Source: Gammaproteobacteria bacterium
GTDB taxonomy: Bacteria > Pseudomonadota > Gammaproteobacteria > Pseudomonadales > Azotimanducaceae
Assembly: GCA_009846005.1 (NCBI GenBank)
Contig: VXYL01000015.1
Location: 1-38,324 of the forward strand
DNA length: 38,324 nt
Direction: 5' to 3'
The stretch's first letter is position 1; every line of letters begins with the position of its first letter. The translations under genes and the position numbers were made by a program. Shown piece after piece: positions 8,051 to 16,571 of the stretch. The notes under the pieces were generated by a model. That model made no database searches and was not told the origin of the DNA. It saw only the letters and a list, made by a program, of their open reading frames with translations.

Positions 8051-9508
8051 ATGGATGCCATCGACGTCCGCGTAGTGGATCAGAGCCGAGCCGTCGGCGA
8101 TGTTGGCTCGTATCGGCGGCATGGTCCAATGGCGAATGGCCGCAAGCAGGCGGCGCGTGTCAACGGCCAAGGTGCTACGCCTCGGTACCGGGCCATTTCG
8201 GAGCGGCGCCTGGACCGCATACCGCAGTTGGCCGGTCGGCCGGCGGACGAACAATTCGCGATGCGGGTCGTCAGCCAGGTGTTGCCGTTCCGCACCAACG
8301 ACTACGTGATCGACCTGATCGACTGGTCGCAAGTACCGGACGATCCGATCTACCAGATGACGTTCCCGCAGCGTGGCATGCTCGATCCCAAGGACTTCGA
8401 TCGCATTGCCGACCTCCTCAAACGAGGGGCGACCCGGGACGAGATCGAGCCGGTTGTCGAGTCGATCCGCGCCGGGCTCAATCCACACCCGGCCGGGCAG
8501 CGGGAACTAAACATCCCCTCGGACGCCGAGGCGGGAATGCTCGAAGGAATCCAGCACAAGTACCGCGAGACGGTCCTGTTCTTCCCCAGCCGCGCCCAGA
8601 CCTGCCATGCCTACTGCACATTCTGTTTCCGCTGGGCGCAGTTCGTCGGCAAGGACATGAAGATCTACGCCAAGCAGATGACCGGACTGCACCGCCATCT
8701 CGCGACCCACCCCGAGGTGACGGATCTCTTGATCACCGGCGGGGACCCGATGGTGATGAAAGCTCCCGTGCTGTCGCGGTACATCCGGCCGATTCTCGAA
8801 TCGCCCGACATGAGCCACGTTCGGAACATACGGATCGGGACGAAGTCGCTGACGTTCTGGCCGCACCGGTTCGTGACGGACCCGGATGCAGACGAGCTGC
8901 TGCGCCTGCTCGAGCAAGTCGTCGAGTCCGGGCGGCACGTCGCGGTCATGGCGCATTTCAACCACTGGCGTGAACTGTCCACCGAGGTCGTGCAGACGGC
9001 GATTCGGCGCCTGCGCGACACCGGCGTGGTCATCCGGGCCCAAGCCCCCCTGCTCAGGCACATCAACGACGATCCGGCGGTGTGGGCGCGGATGTGGGAG
9101 GACGAGGTGCGCCTAGGCATCGTTCCCTACTACATGTTCGTGGAGCGCGACACCGGCGCGAAGCGCTACTTCGAGGTGCCGCTGGCACGTGCGCAGCGGA
9201 TCTATGCCGACGCCGTCCGGGGCGTCTCGGGACTTGCCCGAACGGTGCGGGGTCCGAGCATGAGCGCGGCGCCAGGCAAGGTCGAGGTCGTCGGCGTTCA
9301 GCATGTCCAGGGCGAGGCGGTCTTCGTGCTGCGGTTCCTGCAGGGACGCAATCCGGATTGGGTCGGCGTGCCGTTCTTCGCCGCCTTCGACCCCGAGGCA
9401 ACCTGGCTCGATCAGTTGAAGCCGGCCTTCGGCGAGCAGCGATTCTTCTTCGAAGACGAGTTCGAGTCGATGCGCGAACGCACTTTCGAGGCAGCCGTCG
9501 GGCCGTAG
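8051..9508 (+). CDS. KamA-family radical SAM aminomutase-like protein
   Basis: 485-residue radical SAM protein of the lysine 2,3-aminomutase family. The [4Fe-4S]/SAM motif CHAYCTFC gives Cys185, Cys189 and Cys192. Further on are the family's GGDPMVM, AHFNHWRE, LLRHINDDP (aligning with the KAM substrate-binding Asp) and APGK, where Lys410 aligns with the PLP-binding lysine. It is longer than EpmB (about 340 residues) and has an N-terminal extension of about 60 residues. The residues after the iron-sulfur motif (FRWAQFVG) are unlike those of the clostridial enzyme, so the substrate may differ. The ATG at 8051 is preceded by GGGGAAG, rather close. An in-frame ATG at 8129 is an alternative start. 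A short frame MNRLGK ends exactly at the start codon, which could couple translation. Its TAG stop lies in repeat locus B. Confidence 0.88.
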   Translation: MDAIDVRVVDQSRAVGDVGSYRRHGPMANGRKQAARVNGQGATPRYRAISERRLDRIPQLAGRPADEQFAMRVVSQVLPFRTNDYVIDLIDWSQVPDDPIYQMTFPQRGMLDPKDFDRIADLLKRGATRDEIEPVVESIRAGLNPHPAGQRELNIPSDAEAGMLEGIQHKYRETVLFFPSRAQTCHAYCTFCFRWAQFVGKDMKIYAKQMTGLHRHLATHPEVTDLLITGGDPMVMKAPVLSRYIRPILESPDMSHVRNIRIGTKSLTFWPHRFVTDPDADELLRLLEQVVESGRHVAVMAHFNHWRELSTEVVQTAIRRLRDTGVVIRAQAPLLRHINDDPAVWARMWEDEVRLGIVPYYMFVERDTGAKRYFEVPLARAQRIYADAVRGVSGLARTVRGPSMSAAPGKVEVVGVQHVQGEAVFVLRFLQGRNPDWVGVPFFAAFDPEATWLDQLKPAFGEQRFFFEDEFESMRERTFEAAVGP

Positions 9509-9580
9509 GGGACGGGCTTGTCCCGTCCCGCGAGCCGAGGGATGGGTTATGACGTGGGCGACCACAAGCGTCGCCCTACG
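9503..9580. repeat. Dispersed palindromic repeat, locus B (two modules)
   Basis: A 78-bp element. The left module starts CCGTAGGGG (9503-9511) and contains the hairpin GGGACGGG-cttgt-CCCGTCCC in inverse orientation. The right module is GGGCGAC-cacaagc-GTCGCCC followed by TACG, ending at 9580. The KamA-like gene's stop TAG (9506-9508) is in the left end. Confidence 0.85.
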
Positions 9581-9591
9581 ATTTCGTCAGT

Positions 9592-9776
9592 AGTCAACGG
9601 TTGCGAATCGGTTCCATGGAAGCGCCCCAAAGCCGGCCCGGCACTTCGCTTCGCTATGCACGGGGTTCGCCTCCGGCCCAGCCACACCGACCTCAGATGG
9701 ACCAAACGCCACGGTCGCAAGCTCCCTTTGGCGCTTGTTCCATGCGAGGGACTGCGGGGTCCGAAAACCGTTGACT
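9592..9776. mobile_element. MITE-like inverted-repeat element, no coding capacity
   Basis: A 185-bp stretch is bounded by perfect 11-bp inverted repeats, AGTCAACGGTT (9592-9602) and AACCGTTGACT (9766-9776). Outside them CGTCAG and CTGACG also pair, with a small bulge. Inner inverted matches continue, for example AAGCGCC (9620-9626) against GGCGCTT (9730-9736), so the whole stretch could fold into a long imperfect hairpin. No convincing gene lies inside. Size, terminal inverted repeats and intergenic position suggest a non-autonomous element; no target duplication is clear. With locus B and the CRP-like site it fills the 381-bp gap before the receptor gene. Confidence 0.5.
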
Positions 9777-9801
9777 GACGCGGCCTTGGGACGCCTTAGA
9801 A

Positions 9802-9817
9802 TGTGTTCCAAATCACA
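9802..9817 (+). promoter_or_regulatory. CRP-like operator upstream of the TonB-dependent receptor
   Basis: TGTGTTCCAAATCACA matches the CRP consensus TGTGA-N6-TCACA at nine of ten informative positions. It lies about 73 bp upstream of the receptor's ATG, a position suited to activation. A convincing -10 box could not be fixed (TACCAT at 9851-9856 is the best). The role is inferred from sequence only. Confidence 0.4.
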
Positions 9818-9889
9818 CCGGATGTTGCAGAAACCTTACGGTGTTTGTTGTACCATCCGGCCACCATTGCGAAACAGACAGGTACAACT

Positions 9890-12800
9890 ATGCGAACTTT
9901 CCTGTCCCTGCTTTTTGTCCCGGCTCGGTGCGTTTTGGGGCGCGCGATCCGGACTGCTTCCGTCCCTCGTGTTCTTGCCGTTTTGGCGGCGGCGTCGTGC
10001 ATCGCGATCGCACCTGCATCTCTGGCACAGGACGAGGAGGACGAGGAAGACCAGCCTGGCGTCGTAGCGGCTGACGACGATGACATCGAGGAGGTCGTCG
10101 TCACCGGGTCGCGGCTGAAGCGCGACACCTACACCAGCGTCGCGCCGCTGCAGATCATCACCGGCGAGGTCTCCCGGGAAGCCGGCGTGATCGACGCCGA
10201 GGAGATCGTGCAGAAGTCCACCGTCTCCGCGGGTGCGCAGATCGACGTCACCTTCGCCGGGTTCGTGCTAGACGACGGACCCGGTACGCAAACGGCGAAC
10301 CTCCGGGGTCTTGGCTCGAACCGGACCTTGCTGCTGGTCAACGGTCGCCGGATGGGGGCCGCCGGCGTGGAGGGCGCACCCACCTCGCCGGATTTGGGAT
10401 TGATTCCCGGCTCGCTGGTCCAGCAATACGATCTGCTTTTGGACGGGGCGTCGTCGGTCTACGGATCGGACGCCATCGCCGGCGTCGCGAACGTCATTCT
10501 GCGCAAGGACTTCAACGGTCTGGAAGTCGAGACGTTCCCCAGCCGGCCCTACCACGAAGGCGGCGATCAGGATGTGCTCGCGTTGACCTGGGGCAAGAAC
10601 TTCGACCGCGGCTTCATCGGCATCGGCGCGGAGTACAACAGCAGCGATCCCGTGACCTACGCGGACCGGCCCTGGACCGCGGGCTGTTCGCGCAATATCG
10701 AGATCGACGAGGGGGGCCGCACCCGGACCGAACCGCTCTACTACCCGACCGTGTACGGCATGGACATGGAAGGGTGCGGCAGCATATTCCCGCTGTCTTC
10801 GCGCATCGCCGTTCCCCTGAGGGGATCTGTGTACTACACGGCCGGTTACAGCAACGGGGGCTGGCCCAACTTCTCGGAGTCGGAGTCCTGGGGGTTTCCC
10901 ATCGACAACAATGGCGACGGTGAGCCGGACGTGAACTACCGCGACCACAGTCTGAACGGTCGCCGCGACTATGCGGAACTCTACCCGACGTTCAAGTCGC
11001 AGAACTACATGGTCTTTGGCGAATACACCCTTGAAGGCGAGATGAACCTGACGCCGTTCTTCGAACTTGGCTATGTCGAGAACGACATCGCTCTCATCGG
11101 CGACGAGGCGCAGATCTTCCAGGAGGTGCCAGCACGCAATCCTTTCAACATCTGCAATCCCGAGGGCAGGGGCGTCGACTGCGGGTTGGCGTCCGATGCA
11201 TTGCTCCTCAACCCGAACTTCATGGAGAAGTTCAATGTCCGTTGGGCGGGCCTTTGCGCGGCGTTCGGGATTCCGAACTCGATTTGCGCCCCGGTCTTGT
11301 ACAACGCGTTCGGATTGACGGTCGGCCCCATGGGCCCGCAGCCGACGACTCCCATCGTCACGATCCGGGGTGACCGCTCGGACTACGTCCGCTACCTGGA
11401 GCAATTCCGCTACGTGGCAGGGGTCAGCGGGGATCTGCCGATGCTGGATTTCTGGCAGTTGTCGGATTGGTCCTTCGAGTTCGCGTACGTCCATTCCCGT
11501 TCGGACGGAACGGTTCGCAGGGCGGGGATTCGCGAGGATCGCCTGCTGCTTTCGTTGGGGGCGTACTCGATCAACGACATCCCCTGCGAGAACAGCACCG
11601 AAACGCCGATGCACTTCGACACGGCGCCTGGCTGCGTACCGGTCAACATGTTCGCCCGGACGCTTTACGACTCGCTGGTTGGCGATTTCGAGACCGATGC
11701 CGAACGCGACTACGTGTTCGATGACCGAGACTTCGCGACGGAATACCGGCAGACGGTGGTTACGTACTACATGACGGGTTCGCTGTTCGAGCTCCCGGCC
11801 GGCGCGGTCTCCGCCGGGTTGGGTCTCGAGTACCGGGAAGACAAGATCGAGTCGATACCCGATCACGTCGCCCGCGACGGCTTGTTCTGGGGCTTCTTCG
11901 CAGATGGCGGGGCGGAAGGCCAGAAGTACATCCAGGAGGCCTTCGGCGAGGTCGAGTTGCCGATACTGGCGGGACAGCTCGCCGCGTCGGAACTCACCGT
12001 CAACCTGTCGGCGCGGTGGACCAAGGACCAGTACGGTGGCACCGCATGGACCGGGTCCGGCAAGATCGCCTATCGTCCCATCGATTCGCTGTTGATCCGC
12101 GCCACCGGCGGGACGTCGTTCCGGGCCCCGAACCTGCGCGAACTGTTCCTGCAGGCCCAGACGGGCTTCCTCACGGTGTTCGATCCCTGCCTGCTCCCGG
12201 AGGCGGCCATCAACGACATCACCGGCGATTACGACCCGGATCTCGACGACCGCGAGCCGCACCTGCTTGACAACTGCCGGGCCAACGGCATCGATCCGAC
12301 GACCGCGCACAACAACGGCTTCAACGCCTATTCGGTCGAGGTGGCGGCTGGCGGCGCGCTGGACCTCAATGAGGAGACGTCGGAGTCCATCACCGCCGGC
12401 TTCGCCTGGGAGCAGCCGTTCACCAACGCGTTCGACCTGACCGTCGGTGCGAGCTACTACCAGATCGAGATCGACAACACCGTGATCGAACCGAGCGCCG
12501 GCTACATCGTCAACAACTGCTACTACTCGCAAACGGGCACGAGTCCCTTCTGCGGCCGGATTACCCGCGGCGACCTGACGAGCGATGGCCGGGGGCCGTT
12601 CATCGAATATCTCGATCGCGGCTTCATCAACCGCGACAACGAGACGGCGCGGGGTGTCGACTTCAACATCGCCTTCGATACCACGTTCACGGCCTTCGAC
12701 CGGCCGTTCGCACTGGGCGTGGACGTCAACGCCCACCGGGTGATCGAACGGACGACGCTGTTCACCGACGACGAAGGGATTCCGGACTTCAACGAGTTCC

Positions 12801-13240
12801 AGCGCGAGTGGTACTTCCCGGAGTACCGCGGCCAAGGCTCGGTGCGCCTGGACTACGACCGGTGGCGTCTGTCCTGGGGTGTGCGGTACGTGTCCGAAGG
12901 CCGGCAGGACCGTCGTTTCGTCGACCCCTTCAGCGACATCTACGACAGCCTCGGGACGGGTTTCACGGGCGACACCTGCTTGGGTCCCCCGGATGACTTG
13001 CTGTGCCGCGACCAGGGCGACGCGCCGAGCTACCTGGTTCACTCGCTGTCGGGCTGGTACAGCGGCGACACCTGGACCGTGGGCTTCGGTGCCCGGAACC
13101 TGTTCGACGAGGCGCCGCCGCTGGTGGACGAGACCGAAGGTCCGACCGCGATCAAGAACGCGCCGATCGGGGCGGCCTACGACCTCGATGGCAGGACGTG
13201 GTTCCTAAGCGCCAGCATCCGGTTGTTCTCCGACGGATGA
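9890..13240 (+). CDS. TonB-dependent outer-membrane receptor
   Basis: 1116-residue TonB-dependent receptor, longer than the usual 700-1000. An unusually long signal peptide ends near Ala46 (ASLA/Q). An acidic stretch follows, with the TonB-box/plug start DDIEEVVVTGSRL. The plug domain contains TANLRGLGSNRTLLLVNGRR and LLLDGASSVYGSDAIAGVANVILRK in two segments; the barrel ends in FLSASIRLFSDG. Fourteen cysteines after the signal fall into seven close pairs (for example CNPEGRGVDC, CAAFGIPNSIC, CYYSQTGTSPFC, CLGPPDDLLC), probably disulfides in surface loops. The ATG at 9890 places the signal peptide at the start; an upstream in-frame ATG at 9803 would displace it. A T-rich terminator follows, and then an exported S9 peptidase, so peptide uptake is a reasonable inference. 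Confidence 0.93.
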   Translation: MRTFLSLLFVPARCVLGRAIRTASVPRVLAVLAAASCIAIAPASLAQDEEDEEDQPGVVAADDDDIEEVVVTGSRLKRDTYTSVAPLQIITGEVSREAGVIDAEEIVQKSTVSAGAQIDVTFAGFVLDDGPGTQTANLRGLGSNRTLLLVNGRRMGAAGVEGAPTSPDLGLIPGSLVQQYDLLLDGASSVYGSDAIAGVANVILRKDFNGLEVETFPSRPYHEGGDQDVLALTWGKNFDRGFIGIGAEYNSSDPVTYADRPWTAGCSRNIEIDEGGRTRTEPLYYPTVYGMDMEGCGSIFPLSSRIAVPLRGSVYYTAGYSNGGWPNFSESESWGFPIDNNGDGEPDVNYRDHSLNGRRDYAELYPTFKSQNYMVFGEYTLEGEMNLTPFFELGYVENDIALIGDEAQIFQEVPARNPFNICNPEGRGVDCGLASDALLLNPNFMEKFNVRWAGLCAAFGIPNSICAPVLYNAFGLTVGPMGPQPTTPIVTIRGDRSDYVRYLEQFRYVAGVSGDLPMLDFWQLSDWSFEFAYVHSRSDGTVRRAGIREDRLLLSLGAYSINDIPCENSTETPMHFDTAPGCVPVNMFARTLYDSLVGDFETDAERDYVFDDRDFATEYRQTVVTYYMTGSLFELPAGAVSAGLGLEYREDKIESIPDHVARDGLFWGFFADGGAEGQKYIQEAFGEVELPILAGQLAASELTVNLSARWTKDQYGGTAWTGSGKIAYRPIDSLLIRATGGTSFRAPNLRELFLQAQTGFLTVFDPCLLPEAAINDITGDYDPDLDDREPHLLDNCRANGIDPTTAHNNGFNAYSVEVAAGGALDLNEETSESITAGFAWEQPFTNAFDLTVGASYYQIEIDNTVIEPSAGYIVNNCYYSQTGTSPFCGRITRGDLTSDGRGPFIEYLDRGFINRDNETARGVDFNIAFDTTFTAFDRPFALGVDVNAHRVIERTTLFTDDEGIPDFNEFQREWYFPEYRGQGSVRLDYDRWRLSWGVRYVSEGRQDRRFVDPFSDIYDSLGTGFTGDTCLGPPDDLLCRDQGDAPSYLVHSLSGWYSGDTWTVGFGARNLFDEAPPLVDETEGPTAIKNAPIGAAYDLDGRTWFLSASIRLFSDG

Positions 13241-13275
13241 TCTGAACGGTCACGACGAAATATCTGACAGTATCG

Positions 13276-13312
13276 CGGGCGCTTGGGTAGGATCCTCGCG
13301 CCCGTATTTTTG
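13276..13312 (+). terminator. Rho-independent terminator after the receptor gene
   Basis: CGGGCGC (13276-13282) pairs with GCGCCCG (13298-13304) around a 15-nt loop and is followed by TATTTTTGGTTT. This is the only good stem-plus-T-tract terminator seen in the window. It ends 24 bp before the peptidase start codon, so readthrough or a promoter inside the loop region must serve the next gene. Confidence 0.7.
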
Positions 13313-13335
13313 GTTTGCGACACGGAGCTTTAATT

Positions 13336-15342
13336 GTGGAGAGATTGATCAGTACCCCACTAGCCGTATGTATGGTTGCGTTCTGCTTGGCCGGCAGTGC
13401 CCAGGACGCGCCCGACGCCGCCGAGAGAGCGGCACCGGCGCCGACCGACGCGCCCTATCCCGTGGACTATTTCGCCATGCGGGCCGTCGTCAGCAACGTG
13501 AGCGTTTCGCCGGACGGCAAACACCTCGCGCTGATGAAGATCCAGACCAAGGACGGCAACCCGATCGTCGAGGTCTACGATGCCGCCGACCTGGACAAAG
13601 TGCCGTTCCGGATGGATGCGAACCCCATGGAGATCGAGTTCTTCTCCTGGGTGAGCGATCGGGACATCCTGTTCCGGGCACGCCAGCAGGTGCGCAAGCG
13701 CATCGAGGGCTTCAACCAGGGCGTCTACGAATACAAGTGGGGCATGCTCGATGTCGAGCGCAAGAAGGTGCGCTCGTTCTCGGCCGAGCGGGCGCAGATC
13801 GTCGGCGTGCTTCCCAACAAACCCAACAAGGTGCTACTCGCGATCGCCCAAGGCGGCGGCGATGGGCCCGGGGCTAAGCTGAATCGCGCCTTCAGGCCCC
13901 TGTCCTACTGGGAGCTCGATCTGCGCAGGGGCACCAAGAAGCTACTCGTCCGCGGCAAGATCTCGCTTGGCCAGATCGAGTTCGACGCTGACGGCAATCC
14001 CTGGCTCGGCCGCGGTTTCGACGAAGGCTCGGACGAGTACGTCTGGTACCACCGTAAGCTCGGCGAGAAAGGCTGGCGGGACGTCCTACGCCACAGCGAG
14101 GACAGCTTCGAGAGTTTCAGCGTGGCCGGCTTCGACGTCGACGACCGCAACAAGCTCTTCGTCATCGCCAACCGCGGCAACGACACGACGGGGCTGTGGA
14201 CATACGATGTCGACACCGCAGAGTTCGAGGCGGTCTACCGCCGCTCGGACGTGGACATCGCGGGCGTCGTGGGCCATTCGAATTTCTGGGAACATCCGGA
14301 CCGGATCGTCGGGGTCGCGTACAACAAGGGTCGGTTCTTCTACGAGTTCTTCGACGAGTTGGAAGGCGCCACACGCGAGCAACTCCGGGGGGTTGTGCCG
14401 AACGCCTACAACGTGCGGATTTCAAGCCGATCCCGGGACGGCAACACCATGGTGATCGCCAATACGGGGCCCCGGGATCCGAGCTCGTACTACCTGTTGA
14501 AGGACGGTCGACTGCGCACCGTCGGCAGCCAGCAGCCATTGCTCGAGAGCGAAGGTCTGGCGGACGTCGAGTTCATCACCTACGAGGCGCGCGATGGCGA
14601 GCAGATTCCCGCTTGGCTCACCGTGCCGAACGGCGAAGCGCCGTTCCCGCTGGTGGTGATGCCACACGGCGGGCCGTTCGTGACCGAAACGGTTGCCTAC
14701 GACAAGTGGGCGCAACTGCTCGCCAACAACGGCTACCTTGTCCTGCAACCGCAGTACCGTGGCTCCTACAACTACGGACTGGACTTTCACTTGGCGGCGT
14801 TTGCCGACGTCAGCCAAGGCGGACGGGCCATGCAGGACGACAAGGACGACGGCGCGTTGCACCTGATTGAGCAAGGTCTTGCCGAAAAGGACCGCGTGGC
14901 CATGTTCGGCTGGTCCTACGGCGGCTATGCGGCGCTCGTGGCCGCCTCCCGTACGCCCCAGGTCTACCAATGCGTTGTTGCGGGGGCCGCCGTGTCCGAT
15001 CCGACGATGCAGGTCAACTACATCCGCTGGCGGATGCGCGGAGCGCCGTCGGAAAAGTGGATCGACTATTGGGACAACGCGGTCTCGCCGCTAGACGAGG
15101 TCGAGAAGGTCAACGTCCCGCTGCTCATCGTCCACGGCGACGTCGATCAGCGCGTGCCGATCGACCATGCGAAGAAATACCTGAAGCTGTTGGACGAGCA
15201 CGGCAAGTCCTACGAATACCTGGAACTCCCCGGCGCGGATCACTTCTACAGCACGCTGTTCTACGACCACCAGGAGACGTTCTTCGGGAAGATGATCGAC
15301 TACCTCGCGAACGACTGCGGTCCCGGGGGGTTGAAGAGCTGA
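13336..15342 (+). CDS. Exported S9-family peptidase (acylaminoacyl-peptidase type)
   Basis: 668-residue serine peptidase of the prolyl oligopeptidase clan. The GTG at 13336 has GGAG eight bases upstream and starts a signal peptide (LISTPLAVCMVAFCLAGSAQ, cleaved near residue 22). A TTG at 13315 is an in-frame alternative. Residues about 45-400 form a WD/beta-propeller-like domain (SVSPDGKHLALMKIQ and later blades). The alpha/beta hydrolase domain follows with PHGGPF and PQYRGSYNYG. The triad is Ser527 in GWSYGGYAA, Asp604 in HGDVDQRVP and His636 in GADHFYS. It should act in the periplasm on oligopeptides. Its position just behind the TonB-dependent receptor suggests that the pair imports and cleaves peptides. 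Confidence 0.94.
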   Translation: MERLISTPLAVCMVAFCLAGSAQDAPDAAERAAPAPTDAPYPVDYFAMRAVVSNVSVSPDGKHLALMKIQTKDGNPIVEVYDAADLDKVPFRMDANPMEIEFFSWVSDRDILFRARQQVRKRIEGFNQGVYEYKWGMLDVERKKVRSFSAERAQIVGVLPNKPNKVLLAIAQGGGDGPGAKLNRAFRPLSYWELDLRRGTKKLLVRGKISLGQIEFDADGNPWLGRGFDEGSDEYVWYHRKLGEKGWRDVLRHSEDSFESFSVAGFDVDDRNKLFVIANRGNDTTGLWTYDVDTAEFEAVYRRSDVDIAGVVGHSNFWEHPDRIVGVAYNKGRFFYEFFDELEGATREQLRGVVPNAYNVRISSRSRDGNTMVIANTGPRDPSSYYLLKDGRLRTVGSQQPLLESEGLADVEFITYEARDGEQIPAWLTVPNGEAPFPLVVMPHGGPFVTETVAYDKWAQLLANNGYLVLQPQYRGSYNYGLDFHLAAFADVSQGGRAMQDDKDDGALHLIEQGLAEKDRVAMFGWSYGGYAALVAASRTPQVYQCVVAGAAVSDPTMQVNYIRWRMRGAPSEKWIDYWDNAVSPLDEVEKVNVPLLIVHGDVDQRVPIDHAKKYLKLLDEHGKSYEYLELPGADHFYSTLFYDHQETFFGKMIDYLANDCGPGGLKS

Positions 15343-15349
15343 TCCAGGG

Positions 15350-15371
15350 GCGCCCGGCTTCGGTCGGGCGC
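15350..15371. terminator. Hairpin after the S9 peptidase gene
   Basis: GCGCCCG (15350-15356) pairs with CGGGCGC (15365-15371) around the loop gcttcggt, and the flanking GGG/CCCC can extend the stem past a small bulge. It sits 8 bp after the peptidase stop, between convergent genes, but has no T tract. Confidence 0.4.
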
Positions 15372-15429
15372 GACCCCGCTTAATCCTCAGGTCGGGGTCA
15401 CGGGTGCCGGTGCCGACGGCGGTGTGAGC

Positions 15430-15456
15430 GGGCGACGACAAGCGTCGCCCCTACGG
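15430..15456. repeat. Dispersed palindromic repeat, locus C (single module)
   Basis: GGGCGAC-gacaagc-GTCGCCC followed by CTACGG: one copy of the GCGAC module with the common CCCCTACGG end. The TAG stop of the minus-strand oxidoreductase (15451-15453) is inside that end. Confidence 0.8.
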
Positions 15457-16521
15457 GCCGTTGCCGATCTCCACTTCCTTGCCGCCGCTATCGGCCGACC
15501 GGTAGAGCCCGTCCAGCATGCGCTGTACGGCCAAACCGTCCTCGCCCGGCGCGAGCGTCGGTTTATCGTAGAGGCAATGGTCCACGAAATTGTTCATCTT
15601 GCGGGTGAACATGTTGTCGAAAGCGGCACTCGGTAGCCATCCCGGCGACTTGTCAACCATGTGGCCATGTTCGTCGGTGAAGATGCGCGGGGGATCCCAA
15701 TTCGCGCCGCCCTTGTCGCCCATCAGAACGAAGTTCCAATCGTCCTTGTCGATGTGCGCGGCGAAGGCGGCTTCGATGTGGGCGACGGCCCCGTTCGCGA
15801 AACGGATTCGACCGACCGCCAGATCCTCGACAGTGTAGGTCTTGTAGTCCCATCCCTTCCAAGCCGACTCCACCCTGTCCGAGGGTTTGTCCCCGATGTA
15901 CGTGAACATATCGGCCGTGGCGCTGACGGGTTCCGGCGAGCCCATGGCGTAGTGCGTCATCTCGAGGACGTGCACACCGATGTCGATGAGCGGCCCGCCG
16001 CCTTGAAGCTCCTTGCGGCCGAACACGCCCCAGTTGGGAATGCCACGTCGACGCAGTGCCTTGACCCGTGCGTAGAGGATATTTCCGAACTCGCCATCGT
16101 CGTACGCCCGGCGCAGGAACTGCGTGCGCGGGTTGTAGCGGTATTGGAAGCCGATACATAGCTTTCGCCCGGACTCCCGAGCTGCGGCCACCATGCGTTC
16201 TCCGGCCTCGGCAGAGTGGGCGAGGGGTTTCTCGCAGAGCACGTGACAACCCGCGTTCAGCGCGTCGATCGTGGGTGCCTCGTGCAGCTTGTTCGGCGTG
16301 CAGATCGACACCGCATCGGGTTCCTCCCGATTGAGCATGTCGTTCCAGTCGGCGTACATCCCCTCGATCCCGAACCGGTCGCGATGACCGGCCATGCTCG
16401 ACTCCGCAATGTCCGCCATGGCGACCATCTCCACATCGTCGCGCTTGGCGAGGTCGCGCATGTGCGCACCGGCGATGCCGCCGGCACCAATGAAGGCGTA
16501 GCGCAGTTTTCTCTGCGGCAT
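15451..16521 (-). CDS. Gfo/Idh/MocA family NAD(P)-dependent oxidoreductase
   Basis: 356-residue dehydrogenase of the glucose-fructose oxidoreductase / inositol dehydrogenase family. The Rossmann motif is IGAGGIAGAH (residues 11-20). CTPNKLHEAP and the catalytic EKPLA (Lys98) follow. The second domain has QYRYNPRTQFLRR, and GGGPLIDIGVHVLEM with the active-site Asp and His. Family members oxidise sugars, inositols or related polyols; the substrate cannot be told. Length is normal. It is transcribed away from the S9 peptidase's end and lies 50 bp after the epoxide hydrolase gene on the same strand, so the two may be co-transcribed. The stop codon lies in repeat locus C. Confidence 0.92.
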   Translation of the reverse strand: MPQRKLRYAFIGAGGIAGAHMRDLAKRDDVEMVAMADIAESSMAGHRDRFGIEGMYADWNDMLNREEPDAVSICTPNKLHEAPTIDALNAGCHVLCEKPLAHSAEAGERMVAAARESGRKLCIGFQYRYNPRTQFLRRAYDDGEFGNILYARVKALRRRGIPNWGVFGRKELQGGGPLIDIGVHVLEMTHYAMGSPEPVSATADMFTYIGDKPSDRVESAWKGWDYKTYTVEDLAVGRIRFANGAVAHIEAAFAAHIDKDDWNFVLMGDKGGANWDPPRIFTDEHGHMVDKSPGWLPSAAFDNMFTRKMNNFVDHCLYDKPTLAPGEDGLAVQRMLDGLYRSADSGGKEVEIGNGP

Positions 16522-16571
16522 CGGCTATTTCTCTTAAAGGGGGCTCGCCTAGCCTAACAGCTTGCCGGCGA

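Noticed and set aside
10268-13042. Long minus-strand open frame of about 920 codons inside the receptor gene
   Set aside because: It is the antisense shadow of a well-supported receptor; it shows no known motif and arises from GC-rich codon use.
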